Positions 1-11,700 of a stretch of 64,000 bases of DNA are shown piece by piece. The DNA is from Oreocharis arfaki (lineage: Eukaryota; Chordata; Aves; Passeriformes; Paramythiidae), in the NCBI GenBank assembly GCA_013398015.1, contig VZRR01012414.1, positions 890,150 through 954,149 on the forward strand. The letters are read 5' to 3'. Below the pieces are notes generated by a model. The model worked only from the letters and a program-made list of their open reading frames with translations, was not told where the DNA came from and did no database searches. Made by a program: the position numbers and the translations under genes. Position 1 is the stretch's first letter. Each line of letters opens with the position of its first letter.

Positions 1-2849
1 CTGATTCGTGCCAGATTATATTTTGCATTCTTGCAGTCAATAGAATTTTACAGATGTCAAAATTGTTCTAGAAAGGTAGAAAAGCTGGTGCTCCAGCTTC
101 AAACATGAAAAGGCCTTGTAAGCCAAGAAAACTCCATAATTCACAGAAGGACATATGCTGCAGAGGCCGAGTGATGGGTGAGTATGTGGTAGAGAGTTCT
201 GGTGTAAACATCAGGATGTAGGAGGATTTTGACAGTTGGGAGAAAGGGAGAGGATGCCAGGTCCTCTCTCCTACTGCTGCTGTAGCCATACACAGTGAGG
301 AGCACCCGAGAAGCTGCTGTACAATAAACGATGTTTCTCTCAACCCCACAGTATTCAGGGGGCTTTTATGAAAAACCCAGAGGCTTTTCCCTCTGTGTGT
401 CCTTCCACTCCCTGACTTTAGGACACCAGACTGCATGACTCTAGGTGTTAAATTTAAGCAAAATTATTGCCTTCTTTGAAATCAAGAGACGTAAGTCTCA
501 GCCTCGTAAATTCCCACATCCCAAAGAAGCAGAATACCTGATGGCAATCAAGGATGTAAGCTTTCAGCTCATAGCTTGGATATTCTGAATCTTCAGAAAA
601 AAGTATATAAAAAATAATGGTGAATCTTCCACAACATTAGAATACAGGCTCCTGTAAGTGTATCTCTGTTAAAACTGAATAAACATAGAGTATCCTTTTA
701 GCCTGAAGAAATGTATTTAAAATTCCTCCTTCTCAGTCCCCAGACAACTGATGCTGCCAATTATAGGACAACTTTTTTTAACATCAAGTGATGAAAGTAC
801 ATCCCTACTAGCAAAGCAGAATGAATCAGAGCTTACAGTAGCTACTAGAGAGCTGTCAGAAGTACTAAACTCCCAAACCTCTATCCTGGCCCACAGCCCC
901 ACTATCACAAAAGCCAGAGTCAAAAAGTAATTTCATCCAAAGTTTTCTTTAATTAAGAGATGCCTAATCCTTTTTTGCTGAATTATTGAAGACATTATTT
1001 CAAACAATAGTGTTTGAATTGTTCAGGAACTTATTCACATTGGGTTTCTTCTGTTTTCAAACAGGGGAAGATTTCTTTAAATACTTCAAAATACTCTGAG
1101 TGACAGAGATACATGCAAAGTTGAATAATCTTGTTTGCTTGGCATATCTGAGGCAAGATTCTCTAAAACTCATGCCTGCAGGCTTTTCTCTTATATTCCT
1201 ATTCCATTCTTTATTATCTATTACTATCTTCCATATATCTTTTAGATCTACTGTATTTATTTCCCTAGTATTGTCATCCTTTCCTTCCAAAATGCACTTA
1301 CATTTGACCACAGAAGCAAGCATGCCAACTACAGTTTAAATCCCATCCTGAATAAGTCTTATACATAGTGTTTTTTAAGTAACACTTACTTGCTTTTATT
1401 AATTATTAAGATCTTTGTGTCATGGTGAGCTTAATCCCCATCTCAGAGGCTCCTCAGAAAAGGACTGTCAGAATAGAACTCAGTATATCTAAGAAAGAGA
1501 TTTGACTACAGCTTAATACTGCAAGTCATACCGAGAAAACACATTTGAATAGAATATAAAACAGTGTTATTTTTAAAAGAATAAATACCATTCTTTATTT
1601 GGAGTTACTATAGACAAAGGGTATACATCAGCAGGCATAAATGTCTCATGGTCTCACTGAAATCAAGGCATTTGTCCTCATCTTCTTTTTAGTTATTTAT
1701 TTTTCATGACACCTTTCACCTTTTGGAAATGAAGAGCTGAACTGCGTGGATAATCTCTTTATTAGTGTATCTATTAAAGTACAAACTGAACAAGCACAAG
1801 CTATGAAATGGTCCATAAGAGAACATGTGTCATCAGAAGATAATAGGTCCATCTGCCAGAGTTGTGCACAGAGCATTTGCTGAGTTCAGCAGAGGGAAAG
1901 GAGCACATGGGCTGAGCAGGTCCTGCCACATGAGCAACTCTTAACAGCAAAGCATGGATGAATGCAATGTGCTACTTCTGCTGGGTGGCATGCAAAAGAA
2001 CACTTTAAAAAAAGCAACTATGTTCAAGATAATTTCAAGGAATTTCTTTATCATCTGGGAAATCTTTTTTACCAAATAATTTAAATAAATTGTCCATTCA
2101 GCTATAAGCAGTATGGAAAGATCGCAGGTCAGGAAGAAAGTATTGCCACTTTCTGACTAACGAGGATGTGGTTTAAATGGTATCTGCTTGAGGTTATTTG
2201 TGCTGCTATTCGCCCAATGTTTATTAGAGTAAGCAGTCAATCAGGTACCTAGCACTAAAAAACAAAGATTTATTGCAAAGACTAACCAAGTTTTTGGGTT
2301 TTGATATTAAGTATCAGAAAATAGTTCTTTTATGCATTTTTTTTTTTAATTGAAAGATGGATATTAGCTCATTCCTCAAAGTATTTGTGGTAACAATTTT
2401 CTTATTCTCAACTTACACCACTATTTGTTGCCAGCAGCTTGGCCATTAGCAAAAAACCCCAGAAAAATAAAAAAAGAAAAAGAGAGTTGGCCTGCTGATT
2501 TGGCGACAGCACACATGCTTTGGAGCATAAAGGGCCATAAGATAAGCTGCCCTGACTAATCCGGAACAGCTCAGCTTCTTTCCCTGCCTCATCAACACCA
2601 TGGCACTAAAATGACATGTCCTATTAGAGACCTATTCAAGCTTGAATTAAACAGGATCTTCCATGACCTAATGGCTTTTAGATGATGTCCTAGAGCTCCT
2701 GTTCTCAAATACAGAGATGTTTGGGTATTTTGGTAAAGAACCATCAGATCTATCAAGTGACCGAAGAATTGATGCAAAAGCAATACAATTAAGCATTGCT
2801 TGACCTCCTGTAATACATACCATAAGCAAAAGGTCACCTTTTAAGCACA
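1..2849. other. AT-rich non-coding DNA, no gene seen
   Basis: No convincing coding region or recognisable transposon was seen in this stretch. Open frames are at most about 120 codons, none has a recognisable domain, and frames on both strands overlap as expected by chance. There is a short T tract near 2337-2348. The DNA just before 2850 is the left flank of the LTR insertion. Confidence 0.7.
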
Positions 2850-2854
2850 CGTGC
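2850..2854. repeat. Left copy of LTR target-site duplication
   Basis: The five bases CGTGC lie directly before the TG terminus of the LTR and match CATGC at 3491-3495 except for one G-to-A change. The differing position is in a CpG, so deamination after insertion explains the mismatch. A 5-bp duplication is usual for ERVL-type integrations. Confidence 0.7.
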
Positions 2855-2979
2855 TGTCATGGTTTAACCCCAGCCGGCAACCAAGGCCCACACAGCCACT
2901 CACTCACTCCCTCACCAGCAGGATTGGGAATAGAACCAGAAGGATAAAAGAAAAAAAGTGTGCATTGAGATAAAGGTAG

Positions 2980-2985
2980 TTTAAT
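2980..2985 (-). promoter_or_regulatory. LTR polyadenylation signal ATTAAA
   Basis: TTTAAT on the plus strand reads ATTAAA on the minus strand. It lies downstream of the LTR TATA box and about 125 bp from the LTR 3' end, which suits the R/U5 polyadenylation signal. Current activity is unknown. Confidence 0.55.
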
Positions 2986-3165
2986 AGGGAAAGCAAAAGC
3001 TGCACTCACAAATGAAGCAAAACAAGGATTTAATTCACTGCTTCCCATGGGTAGGTAGTGCTTCATCCCTCTCCAGAAGAGCAGGGCCCCATCACATGTA
3101 ATGGTTACTTGGAAGACAAAGGGCATCACTACAAATGTCCCTCCCTTCCTCCTTCTTCCCCCCAC

Positions 3166-3173
3166 TTTATATA
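3166..3173 (-). promoter_or_regulatory. LTR TATA box (TATATAAA)
   Basis: TTTATATA on the plus strand reads TATATAAA on the minus strand. It sits in the middle of the LTR with a TGACATCA element (CRE/ATF-like, TGATGTCA in LTR orientation) about 10 bp upstream on the minus strand. Both are typical of a retroviral U3 promoter. Whether it still drives transcription cannot be judged from sequence. Confidence 0.65.
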
Positions 3174-3293
3174 CTGAGCATGACATCATATGGTCTGGAA
3201 TATCCCTTTGGTCAGCTGGGGTCACCTGCCCTGGCTGTGTCTCCTCCCAACCTCCAGTGCACTTCCAACTTCCCGTGCCGGCCATGGGAGAAA

Positions 3294-3355
3294 CAGTGTG
3301 AGAAACAGAAAAGGCCTNTTTCCAGCCATGGCAGTGTGGGAAACAGAAAAGGCCT
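3294..3355. repeat. 38-bp-period internal duplication in the LTR, with one N
   Basis: A 24-base unit at 3294-3317 (starting CAGTGTGAGAAACAG) recurs at 3332-3355 with one change, giving a period of 38 bp. The only ambiguous base in the window, N at 3318, lies directly after the first copy. The duplication may be a real LTR variant or an assembly compromise. Confidence 0.75.
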
Positions 3356-3490
3356 TGGCTCTGTGCAAGCCCTGCTCAGCAATAACAAAAACATCTCTGT
3401 ATCAACCCTGTCTTCAGCACAAATCCAAAACACAGCCCCATACCAGCCACTGTGAAGGAAATCAATTCTACCCCAGCCAAAACCAGCACA

Positions 3491-3495
3491 CATGC
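3491..3495. repeat. Right copy of LTR target-site duplication
   Basis: CATGC directly follows the CA terminus of the LTR and pairs with CGTGC at 2850-2854. The single difference is a CpG-type transition. Confidence 0.7.
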
Positions 3496-6090
3496 AAAGA
3501 AACGCTATGATCATCAAGCTGTGCTAGGATGTTACATGCTGCCTGGAGCTGAACTGGGTAAAAGGAATACAGGCCCAAATGCCCCTTGTCACAAACACAA
3601 CACAGCATGGATTTGTGGATCTAAGTCTGTAAATTATTGTTCCTAAATTGGCCAGAATGGCCCAGTTCAGTGTGGCCTCGGTGTTAATGTTGTCTCTTCT
3701 CGATCGAAACGGGTTAGAGAGCAACAACCTATGTTGTTATGCTGTCAGATATAAAAGCATGCAAGCTTCTGGAAAGCAGCAAGATGTAAGGTCAAGAATT
3801 ATCCCGCACCCAGACACAGCTGCTAAAATCAGGAAAAAAAAGAGACTTTTTGACTTAACACCTTTCAGTGAGGTTGATGCTATGACTTGTGATAGGGTGA
3901 TAAAGAATTCCAGGGCAGTTTTGACCTTCCACAGATTCGGTAATATAATGGATCCTTTCTGTCATGACTTTAACAACAGCTGTACTGATATATCACAAAC
4001 TCAAAAAGACAACAAAAAAACCAAATAGATAAAAATTCACCCAGTAAAATTGGCTATACTTCTGTCCTTTGAGATATTCTAGGGAAAGAACAACAGAGGA
4101 ACAATACTTTGAATATAATAAAATAAAATTAAAGAAAAAAAATTGATCCTTATTTCCTATCCAAAATGGAAATGTTTAACAGAATACTACCTCAAACACA
4201 GATGAAGACAAAAATCTCAAGAACTTAATTATGGACCTGTATACAGCTTTCTTTGAATTATACCTAAAATAGTTCAGATTCATATACTATTTAAAAATTA
4301 ATTTTTGCAGCCTAGGTTATTTTTCAAGCTAAGGAAATACTCAAAATAAACTACAATATGTCAGAAACTGTAAAAAAAATGTTAGTTTAGTTCTGCACAA
4401 GCAATGACTGTAACTGGTCATTTTGATAAGCAATATTTCACTTTAGGGAGCAAACAGGAAAGACTCGCCTGGGAAAAGCAGCTAGTAATAGCTGAATGAG
4501 AGTTTTGGGATGGTTGAATTTCCTCAAAACTTTCTTCAAGGTAATTTGAAATAACTACTTATGCATGATGAGGAGAAACAGCTGTAGAATATCCTTCTCT
4601 CTTTCATGTTGTGGCTTAAGGTACAGACTGACAGCAGAAACACGACCTGTTTGGGTGCCCAAACAGGGATTTAGCCTCAAGATGTTTGACAAGGAAAACT
4701 ACATCTAGAAGGAGGTGAGAAGGGGAATATGGCACATTGGTGAGGCAGCCACCAACTCCCACAGTAATTCCATAATACATTAGCTGCCATAAAAGTCTGT
4801 TGGCTTAAAACTCATAAAAGACCTATCCCTTTTTTAAAAAATTAGTCTGACAAAATAAGGAATACCCTGAAAAGTTCTGCAAACTTTAATACCACTGGTA
4901 TTAGACACATGATACTTCTTTAGAATCATCTATTCATCATCTATTTATAATTCTTACATTTTGATATTGATGTGGCACATCTGTGAGCCTTTATTAGAGA
5001 AAATTATTGACATTTATTATGCTTTCTTAAAAAGGGCACCATCATGTTATACTTCCTTCTGCTAGGAAGAACTAGCAGGTATCTATTTTTCAAAAGACTG
5101 CCTACAGTTCGTCAATGCAGATTACAATTGAAAATTTAGTAATTGTATAAGATATAAGAATTATGAGAGGCACTTCATACAGGATGTCCAAGTTCACATC
5201 ACACAAGGGCTTCTATTATGGGTTCACATCTCTGTGTGTTCTATCTTTATGAAAACTATGCCTTATTTGCCTAACTGGTCAAGGGTAAATGACAGACTAG
5301 CATGGGATTTTTGTGAATTCAGTAAGTCAATGGCAAAATCTCTTTATTAAGACATGCAATATGAAAAAAACTCCATGTTATATCATGCAGTCACCTTCAG
5401 CAAAAACTATTATCATGTGTGGGAGTATTTTAAAGAGTGTTATATAGAGTATAGACAATTATATAGACAATTTAGTCAGAATGGATAACATGGCTTACAA
5501 TATTTGTGAAACTTTTTCAACTCTATACTTTTTGAATACATCCTTTAATAAAACTCTATGTTCAGTTTAAAAAGAACTGGCACAGTACATACTTAGAAAG
5601 TGCAATTTGGGATCTCTAAAAGTTCAACAATCTCTTCATGGCAATGGAGGTTTTTAAAATGATTCTTGCTGTTGAGGCTTACTGGACAGGGTTGGGCTTT
5701 TTATTTTTTTTTTTCTGTCCTGCAGTACAAAAGACTGATTAACTTGAAATAAAAAGCATGGATATTTAATCCACTGAAAGTAACAGCATGAATGTTCTTA
5801 ATCTGTTCATTTTATCCAGTAATTTTATGAGCAGTTCTTTGTACAGCAGTGCATCTTGCAGGAGCCGTAAGCCATTTTTACACTCCATTTACGTAACACA
5901 GGAGATGTGATTTGAGGATATAACAATTCAGAGAATCCCTCTACATTTAAGGAGAATTCTAATTGATGGTATGAAGCTGATGCATCATTAAATGGCTTAG
6001 AGTATATGATATCAAGGCAATGCCATGGGTCTCCCAGACAAAGAATAATAAAGCCTTAATAGCTCCCATTTCAAAGGCATCATTTTAGGA
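3496..6090. other. AT-rich non-coding DNA, no gene seen
   Basis: No supported gene or transposon. Open frames of up to about 126 codons just right of the LTR (around 3648-4028) have no recognisable domain and are probably chance. The stretch includes a perfect 10-bp inverted repeat at 4646-4667, listed separately, and a T tract near 5701-5715. Confidence 0.7.
4646..4667. repeat. Perfect 10-bp inverted repeat with 2-bp centre
   Basis: CCTGTTTGGG at 4646-4655 and CCCAAACAGG at 4658-4667 are exact reverse complements separated by TG. The arms could form a cruciform or bind a dimeric protein, but a chance origin in 64 kb is also possible. Confidence 0.8.
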
Positions 6091-6349
6091 CAACAAACTA
6101 CGAAAGACTAGGGAAAACCTTAGATATTAGGAAGAAATTTTTTACTGTCAGGGTGGTGAGGCACTGGAACAGGTTGCCCAGAGAAATTGTGGATGTCCCA
6201 TCCCTGCAGATGTTCAAGGCCAGACTGGATTGAGCTATAGGCAAACCTGGCCTGGTGAAATGTGTCCCTGCCCATGCAGGGTAGTTGAAACTAGATGATC
6301 TTTCATGTCCCTTCTAACCATAAAAATTCTATGATTCTATGATCCTATG
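6091..6349 (+). mobile_element. CR1 LINE 3'-end fragment
   Basis: This is a 5'-truncated CR1 retrotransposon end. It contains the familiar CR1 3' blocks in order: ATATTAGGAAGAAATT, GCACTGGAACAGGTTGCCCAG, GATGTCCCATCCCTGCAG, GTTCAAGGCCAGACTGGAT, and AGATGATCTTTCATGTCCC. It finishes with repeated TTCTATGAT units instead of a poly(A) tail. The 5' boundary is approximate. It has no coding capacity. Confidence 0.93.
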
Positions 6350-7152
6350 CATGAGATCCTGCTCCAATGAGGTAATGGCTTGGTTTGGTAAAGAGAACAA
6401 ATATGGTACATACTGAGAATGTGAGTAAATCAAAAGTACTTGCACAGTACTAAATGAGCAGCAATTTAGCATGTACTAAAAAAATTAAACAAAATTCTGA
6501 AGTCGTTTGCTTTAATTAAAGTCATAATTTTACTGTAGATAGTCCACAGTATGAACAAACTCACTGACATCAGCTTGCCTGGCTGTCAGAGTCAATGACG
6601 TGTGTATCCTACTGCAACCTGAGAATCAGATCCACATTCATTATTTACTTGGTGAAAGTTCATTTCTATAAATGTTTTTATGTGGTGTGTTATAAAGTAG
6701 AGACGTAAGTTAATACTTTTTAAAGAAAACTCCTTGTAGGTCAAAAGATTGAGATGTCTGTGATATACCTCTCTGAAACACAGTGCCACCTGGGCAGCAT
6801 CGGAATACCAGATTGCCAATTGCAGCCAAGTAGCAGGACAGCAAAACATTTATTATGAATAGCCATTGTGCCCTTGGTAAGCTATAATTTAAATAGCTAA
6901 ATACTTCAGGCAAGAAGTACTGAAACACACTATCATAGAAACGTAGAATAGTTTCAGCTTTTCTAAAACAGCTTTCTAAAACAAAGCAGGCTTTCCAATT
7001 ACTGATTTTTACATGTGCAAAGGCACATAGACTAAAGTCTTAACACCTGACTTGACAGATATGGAATTCTTACAGGTATGGAGTTACAGCTTGCAATCAT
7101 GATTGATAAAAAGAAACAAAAAACCTTTTTCTCTCTCTTTTTTTTTTTTTTA
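6350..7152. other. Non-coding spacer with a possible CR1 end scrap
   Basis: No gene is seen. About 26 bases at 6932-6957 (ATCATAGAA...TAGAATAGTTT) resemble the minus-strand 3' terminus of CR1, but the match is too short to call alone. A pyrimidine/T tract at about 7125-7151 lies directly before the diverged CR1 copy. Confidence 0.6.
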
Positions 7153-7668
7153 GACAGGAAGATGGAAACATAGGAATTGCAATGGACCGCTGAAAGTGCT
7201 CTGGTCCAAATTCCTGCTCATGACTGGGCTAGCTTCGAAGTTACATGTTTTGCACTGAGCAGGGTCTTCAGATGAATTTTGGAAATCTCTAAGGGTGAAG
7301 ATTCAGCAGCTTCTCTGAACGTTTTCTCCACTGTCAAACCACTCTCAGTAAGACCCATTTTTCTAATAACACCACAGTTTCCATTAATGCAACCTGCAAC
7401 TGTTCTTTTTCCACAGAGATAAAGAGTCTGTTTCTGCCTACAACCTGCATTTGGGAATAGAAGAGTGGAGTTATGTTCCCCATCCCTATCTCTTCTCCTC
7501 TTCAGGCTATACTGGCACAGCTCCTTCAGCTCTTTCTGTGTGTCCTGTGCTGCAGTTACCTGACAGCCTTAGGGATCCTCCTCTGGACTTTCTCAAGTTT
7601 GTCAATGTTTCTACTGTACTGAGAGTCTCAAAACATGAACTAGCACTCAAGATATAATTCTATCAGTC
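7153..7668 (-). mobile_element. Old, diverged CR1 LINE fragment
   Basis: This region reads as a decayed CR1 3' part in reverse orientation. Diagnostic blocks in plus-strand order are a GGTCCAAATTCCTGCTC-like block near 7202-7218, AATCTCTAAGGGTGAAGATT at about 7284-7303, TTTTTCTAATAAC near 7358-7370, and TCCTCTGGACTTTCTCAAGT at about 7578-7597 followed by a CAATGTTTCTACTGTACT block. Together they correspond to the end of the reverse-transcriptase frame and the 3' untranslated region. Divergence is clearly higher than in the copies at 6091 and 27000, so it is older. The frame at 7451-7657 on the plus strand is chance. Both boundaries are approximate. Confidence 0.75.
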
Positions 7669-8082
7669 CTCTGTTGAAAGACCTTTTTTCCATCATTTCA
7701 ACTATTCCCAATGTAGAAGCATCTGTAGATTTGAGGAACATCCAATCACTCCTGCTGTTGATTGCTTTTTGGGTTTGGTTTGGTTAGGTTTGTTGGTTTG
7801 GGTTTTTTTTTTTTTTTTTACCTTAGGCTTCATGCTTTCTTCCTGTGTGCCCTGGAATCTACATTTCTCCTGACACCAGTCCTCTTCTTGTGAAGTTCAT
7901 GTGCCTCCATACAGTCTGGCCTTTCCTTTCCCATATATCTTGTGCACAACTACAAAAAAACAGTGTTGCCATAAACCCTTCCTTTCATACCATCCATATT
8001 TATCTCATCTGAATTATTTCTGATATTTACCCTATGATAACATATCCTAGATTTTGTGTGGGTATTGGCACCTGAAAACTGG

Positions 8083-8130
8083 GAGGGAAGGATGGAGGGA
8101 AGGAAAAAAGAAGGGAGGGAATTAAGATGG
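8083..8130. repeat. Purine-rich (GGGA/GGAA) low-complexity tract
   Basis: The plus strand is an almost unbroken run of G and A in GGGAGGGAA-like units. This is a diverged simple repeat with no sign of function. Confidence 0.75.
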
Positions 8131-8686
8131 GAGAGAAGATGGTGGTTTAGTTCAAATACACAGGAGCAAAGACAGTACCCTGTGGAGATACAGTTAGGTT
8201 TTCAAACTGAATATACTCATGCAGACTTTGACAAAAAGTGATAATTGGTTGATAGAACATAAAATTGATAATAATTCATTAAACTAATTATGGTAAAACC
8301 TTGTATTCTCCAACTGTATTTTGTTTCAGATGCAACACTGTTAGGACCAAGTCATATTCTAGATAAGATCAGCAGAAAAAATAAATACTTTGAGCACTAT
8401 TTCTAGAAAAGATGTTTTCCCTCTTTAGTCGTAGAAAAATCACTACTTTCAGCAGTTTATGAAGCTTTTGGTTGTTGCTGTTTCAAATTATGTATTTGTA
8501 TGAAGCCAGACCCACCATTCACACTCAGTAATGTAAAAGCTTTCTTCCAGAGAAAGCTTATATGAGACAAAGAGGATGTATCATAATAGAGAAAAGCAGG
8601 GTGATTTGACTTTAAATTTGAACAATTTAACTTTTACTGTGCAGTCAGGGAGGAAATAAGGATAGCATAAAAGTAGAATAAGTTGG

Positions 8687-8757
8687 TTAAAATAAAATAA
8701 ACAAACAAACAAAAAAATAACAAAAAATACCCCCAAAAGCCCCCCAAACACCCCAAA
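8687..8757. repeat. A/C-rich low-complexity tract with (AAAC)n
   Basis: The tract passes from AAATAAAC and AAAC units into AAAAATACCCCC and CCCCAAAC-like sequence. It is simple-sequence DNA and no coding is implied. Confidence 0.8.
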
Positions 8758-11700
8758 CCTGGGTCTCCAGCTACTATTGTAAGAAAGACAATGGATATTA
8801 TTTTTCTTCCTTTTTAAGGTTCAAGTAAGAGACTACATTCATGCAAAATTAATTTCCCTTCATCAAAAATCAGAGATTCAAAAGTTAAATCTGAACTTCT
8901 GAAGTCTTATCTCTTGAGCATATGAATATTTTATGTACTTTTTAATTACATAATGATATACTACCCTTTGACTCAGGTCTCTCTTTATTAAGGGAATGTT
9001 ATTTTTAAACCAATTCAATATTTTGAGCTGTCTTAATATTATAATTCCCATAGAACAAAGCCTTTTCCCTAGAAATAATATGAGAAAACAGAAACTCCAA
9101 GTGGAACTCCAAGAAGAGCTAATACTTATTAGAATGGTAGATATGCACCTGCAGGAGAAAGCCTGCTGGCATTTTCTCTCACAAACATACTGATTTTCAC
9201 AGATATTTATTGACAAAATGTCGTATATGAGATTGAGCTGCACTTCGAAGATCATTTGTAAGGAGATCTCAAACGAAACTGTGTTGGAGAAAGTGCTAAA
9301 TTTTGAAGAGTAGAAACGTGGGTAGAAGATATTCTTAGCTTTTTTTGCTTCAGGCTGATTGATTTGCACTAATTGCATCACTTTGTTTTCTTCCATCACG
9401 ACTCTTTCATAAAATCTACATGCATTTTATAGAAACTAATCTTCATGAGTTTATATCATATATTCACTCTTGATAGAAAGAAAGATGCTTCAAAGCACAT
9501 AAATTCTATAAAAAGACAGCTTGCCTTTTGGGTGATTCTTCAAATGGATAGGCTTCAACATAGAAACTATTTAATCTATTTCGATATTCAAATTTTGATT
9601 GATATTGAAAACTCCATTTCATTTGTGATATTCTAAGTTAATGGTGGCTTCTGAAACTGCCATCAATTACTGGTACAGACATGACAAATAGTGATACGAA
9701 GTTCACCCTTTTTTTAATTCAGCATATTTAAAAGCTTTTTCTGCTAAATTTGCAAATATTCAAATTTTGAGATGAGTACATGCTGTTTAAACCCACTTGT
9801 GAACTTTAGATACCAAAACAGGCTACTGTTTCACAACTGAAGTAGAAGAGAGATCTTACAAAAATGTCAAAGAAAGGGATAGTATAGGAAGAGACTGTAA
9901 TTTGCCTTTCTCTCAAGAATTAACAGTAAATGTCATCCTTGCCTTGGAATTATGAGCAAAACATAAAAATGTTTTTATATGAACAAGGCAATTACTATAA
10001 CTGAAAGGTATATGGAAAATACATATTTTGTTCAGAAAGCATTGAGAGCCAAAGCGTTTGACAGAAGTAATTTTCTTTCGGTACCTGGGCCTAAATTCTT
10101 AGAAATACGCACTTGGACAATCTCTGTACAAAGACACCACAGGTCCTAATCACCTCATGCAGGAATCCTCTTGAGTTAAAGTTTCCCACAAAACAGTCCT
10201 TTATTTCCAAAACAAAACCTTGATAATCCTCATAGGTCATAGAAACATAAAACAAAGCCAAAAGCTCAACTTTGTGGGACTTATTTTCTCTCTTAGGGGC
10301 TAATTAGCTATTTTATTTTAATCTCAAAGTAGGAAGGTTGCTAATCCTTGACTTCAAAGACCCCCAAATCTAAAATGTAATTAAAGGGAGCAACTCATTC
10401 TTCCAGTCTGGGAAGAGTTGACTTAACATTTCTGTTTCCTTTCTTTCCTTGCTTCCTAAAGAGACTCAATTTGCAGGAATCCCTCCCTCCCTCTAACAGT
10501 GCTTAGGGAGGTAGGGCTACATGAGTGTTAGATTTACCCTTTCTAAAGGAGAGTTTTTACCCTTAGTTTTTACCCTTTCTAGTTGTTTTAGATGTAGGTT
10601 TCAGGTGCTGTGCAAAACAACTACCCAAAGTGGAAATACAGCAACAACGTGGAAGAATATGGCTCTGTCAAGGGTGGAAGGAGAACATACAAGCACATAC
10701 ACTCAGAACTGTCATTACAGCATTATTAAAATTGCCCTACACAAATATTTCATTGATAATCATAAGGAAGGACAAATTCCTATATACTGTAACTTAACTT
10801 CATAGGTAGTATCAACGTGATACAATCTTTTGACTTGTAACCGAAAACAAAAACTTGTGTAAATTGCAGATTATTTTCCCAAAATAGGTTTTTAGTGATT
10901 TTCAACCATACATAGAATGACACTTTTTTGTATGGATTCTTTATTGGAGATTCCATTATGTTTTGTGAAGTAAAAAGTAAATCAGTCTTAGATATTTTAA
11001 ATTACAACAAATTATAGCAAGTCGGCTTTCTAGTTACCATGGTTACAGGTCCCAACAGACCATTCTTTAAGAATTTTCTCCTCCACCCAAGATAGCAAAA
11101 GTCTTGTAAAAATGTTATCTAGACTACAGCAGAAGACAATTTATAGTATATTTATGCTGATATGCAAATTAACAGAGGATTTGTTAATGGGACTGCCACT
11201 TGGGCAAAAGCACGGGCATCCTTATACTAAGAATGACAGCTTCTGGAAATTATAGGTCTTAATTCTAAATAAACCATGAACACTCTAAAAATAAACTGCA
11301 CAGAATTTTAGCTTGACAAATACAAAAAATATTTACTGTAACTGTCAGAATAACCTATGAAAAAGAATCAAGAAGAATGACTTTTTCTCACTCAGTAGTG
11401 TCCATTTCTGTCAGGTGCCTCTGTTCTATTTTGTAACAATCCATAATTCTTCTATGATAACTTTCACCATAATTAGTAAGCCCCTTTACTCAGAGCTTTG
11501 TACTAAGCAATTTAACCTGTGTGTTACAAGGGATTTTGCTGCATATTTTTCTTATCTTCTTGAGCTTTCATACAAGCTCAAAGGAAAGGAATTTAGTACA
11601 ATTTGCAAACATAAAATCCCAATTAATTTAAAGGGAAGGTTGTTCATGCGTTTATCTTTCCAAGATGATCACAGGGAATAGTATAACAAATGGATTTGTA

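Larger units (their letters stand above)
2855..3490 (-). mobile_element. Solo ERVL-type endogenous retrovirus LTR
   Basis: This 636-bp element begins TGTCATGG and ends CAGCACA on the plus strand, giving the TG...CA termini of an LTR. Read on the minus strand, it starts with the TGTGCTGGTTTTGGCTGGGG end that I recognise from a common avian ERVL-type LTR family. On that strand it has a TATATAAA box about 320 bp in and an ATTAAA polyadenylation signal about 190 bp further on, so U3, R and U5 are in the normal order. No gag, pol or env sequence and no second LTR adjoin it, so it is a solo LTR, presumably left by LTR-LTR recombination. Short open frames inside it, for example 2857-3285 on the minus strand, are chance. 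The exact subfamily name is not certain from memory. Confidence 0.9.
7669..10999. other. Non-coding DNA with simple-sequence tracts
   Basis: No supported gene. Simple tracts include a G/T-rich and poly-T tract at about 7767-7820, a purine-rich GGGA/GGAA tract at about 8083-8130 and an A/C-rich tract at about 8687-8757. Frames around 8878-9399 overlap on opposite strands and have no recognisable domain. A TTTACCCT motif repeats three times between 10533 and 10575. Confidence 0.65.

Noticed and set aside
2857..3517. Several 60-142-codon frames on both strands between the LTR ends
   Set aside because: They lie inside or across a non-coding LTR, overlap each other in several frames and match no retroviral protein.
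8878..9399. 173-codon minus-strand frame, the longest in the window, with a plus-strand frame inside it
   Set aside because: No recognised domain, Ile/Ser/Phe-rich composition typical of AT-rich chance frames, and no convincing splice or promoter context.
11162..11169. ATGCAAAT octamer (POU-factor site) followed by a TAA-rich run
   Set aside because: An 8-base AT-rich word is expected by chance several times in 64 kb, and no clustering with other sites was seen.
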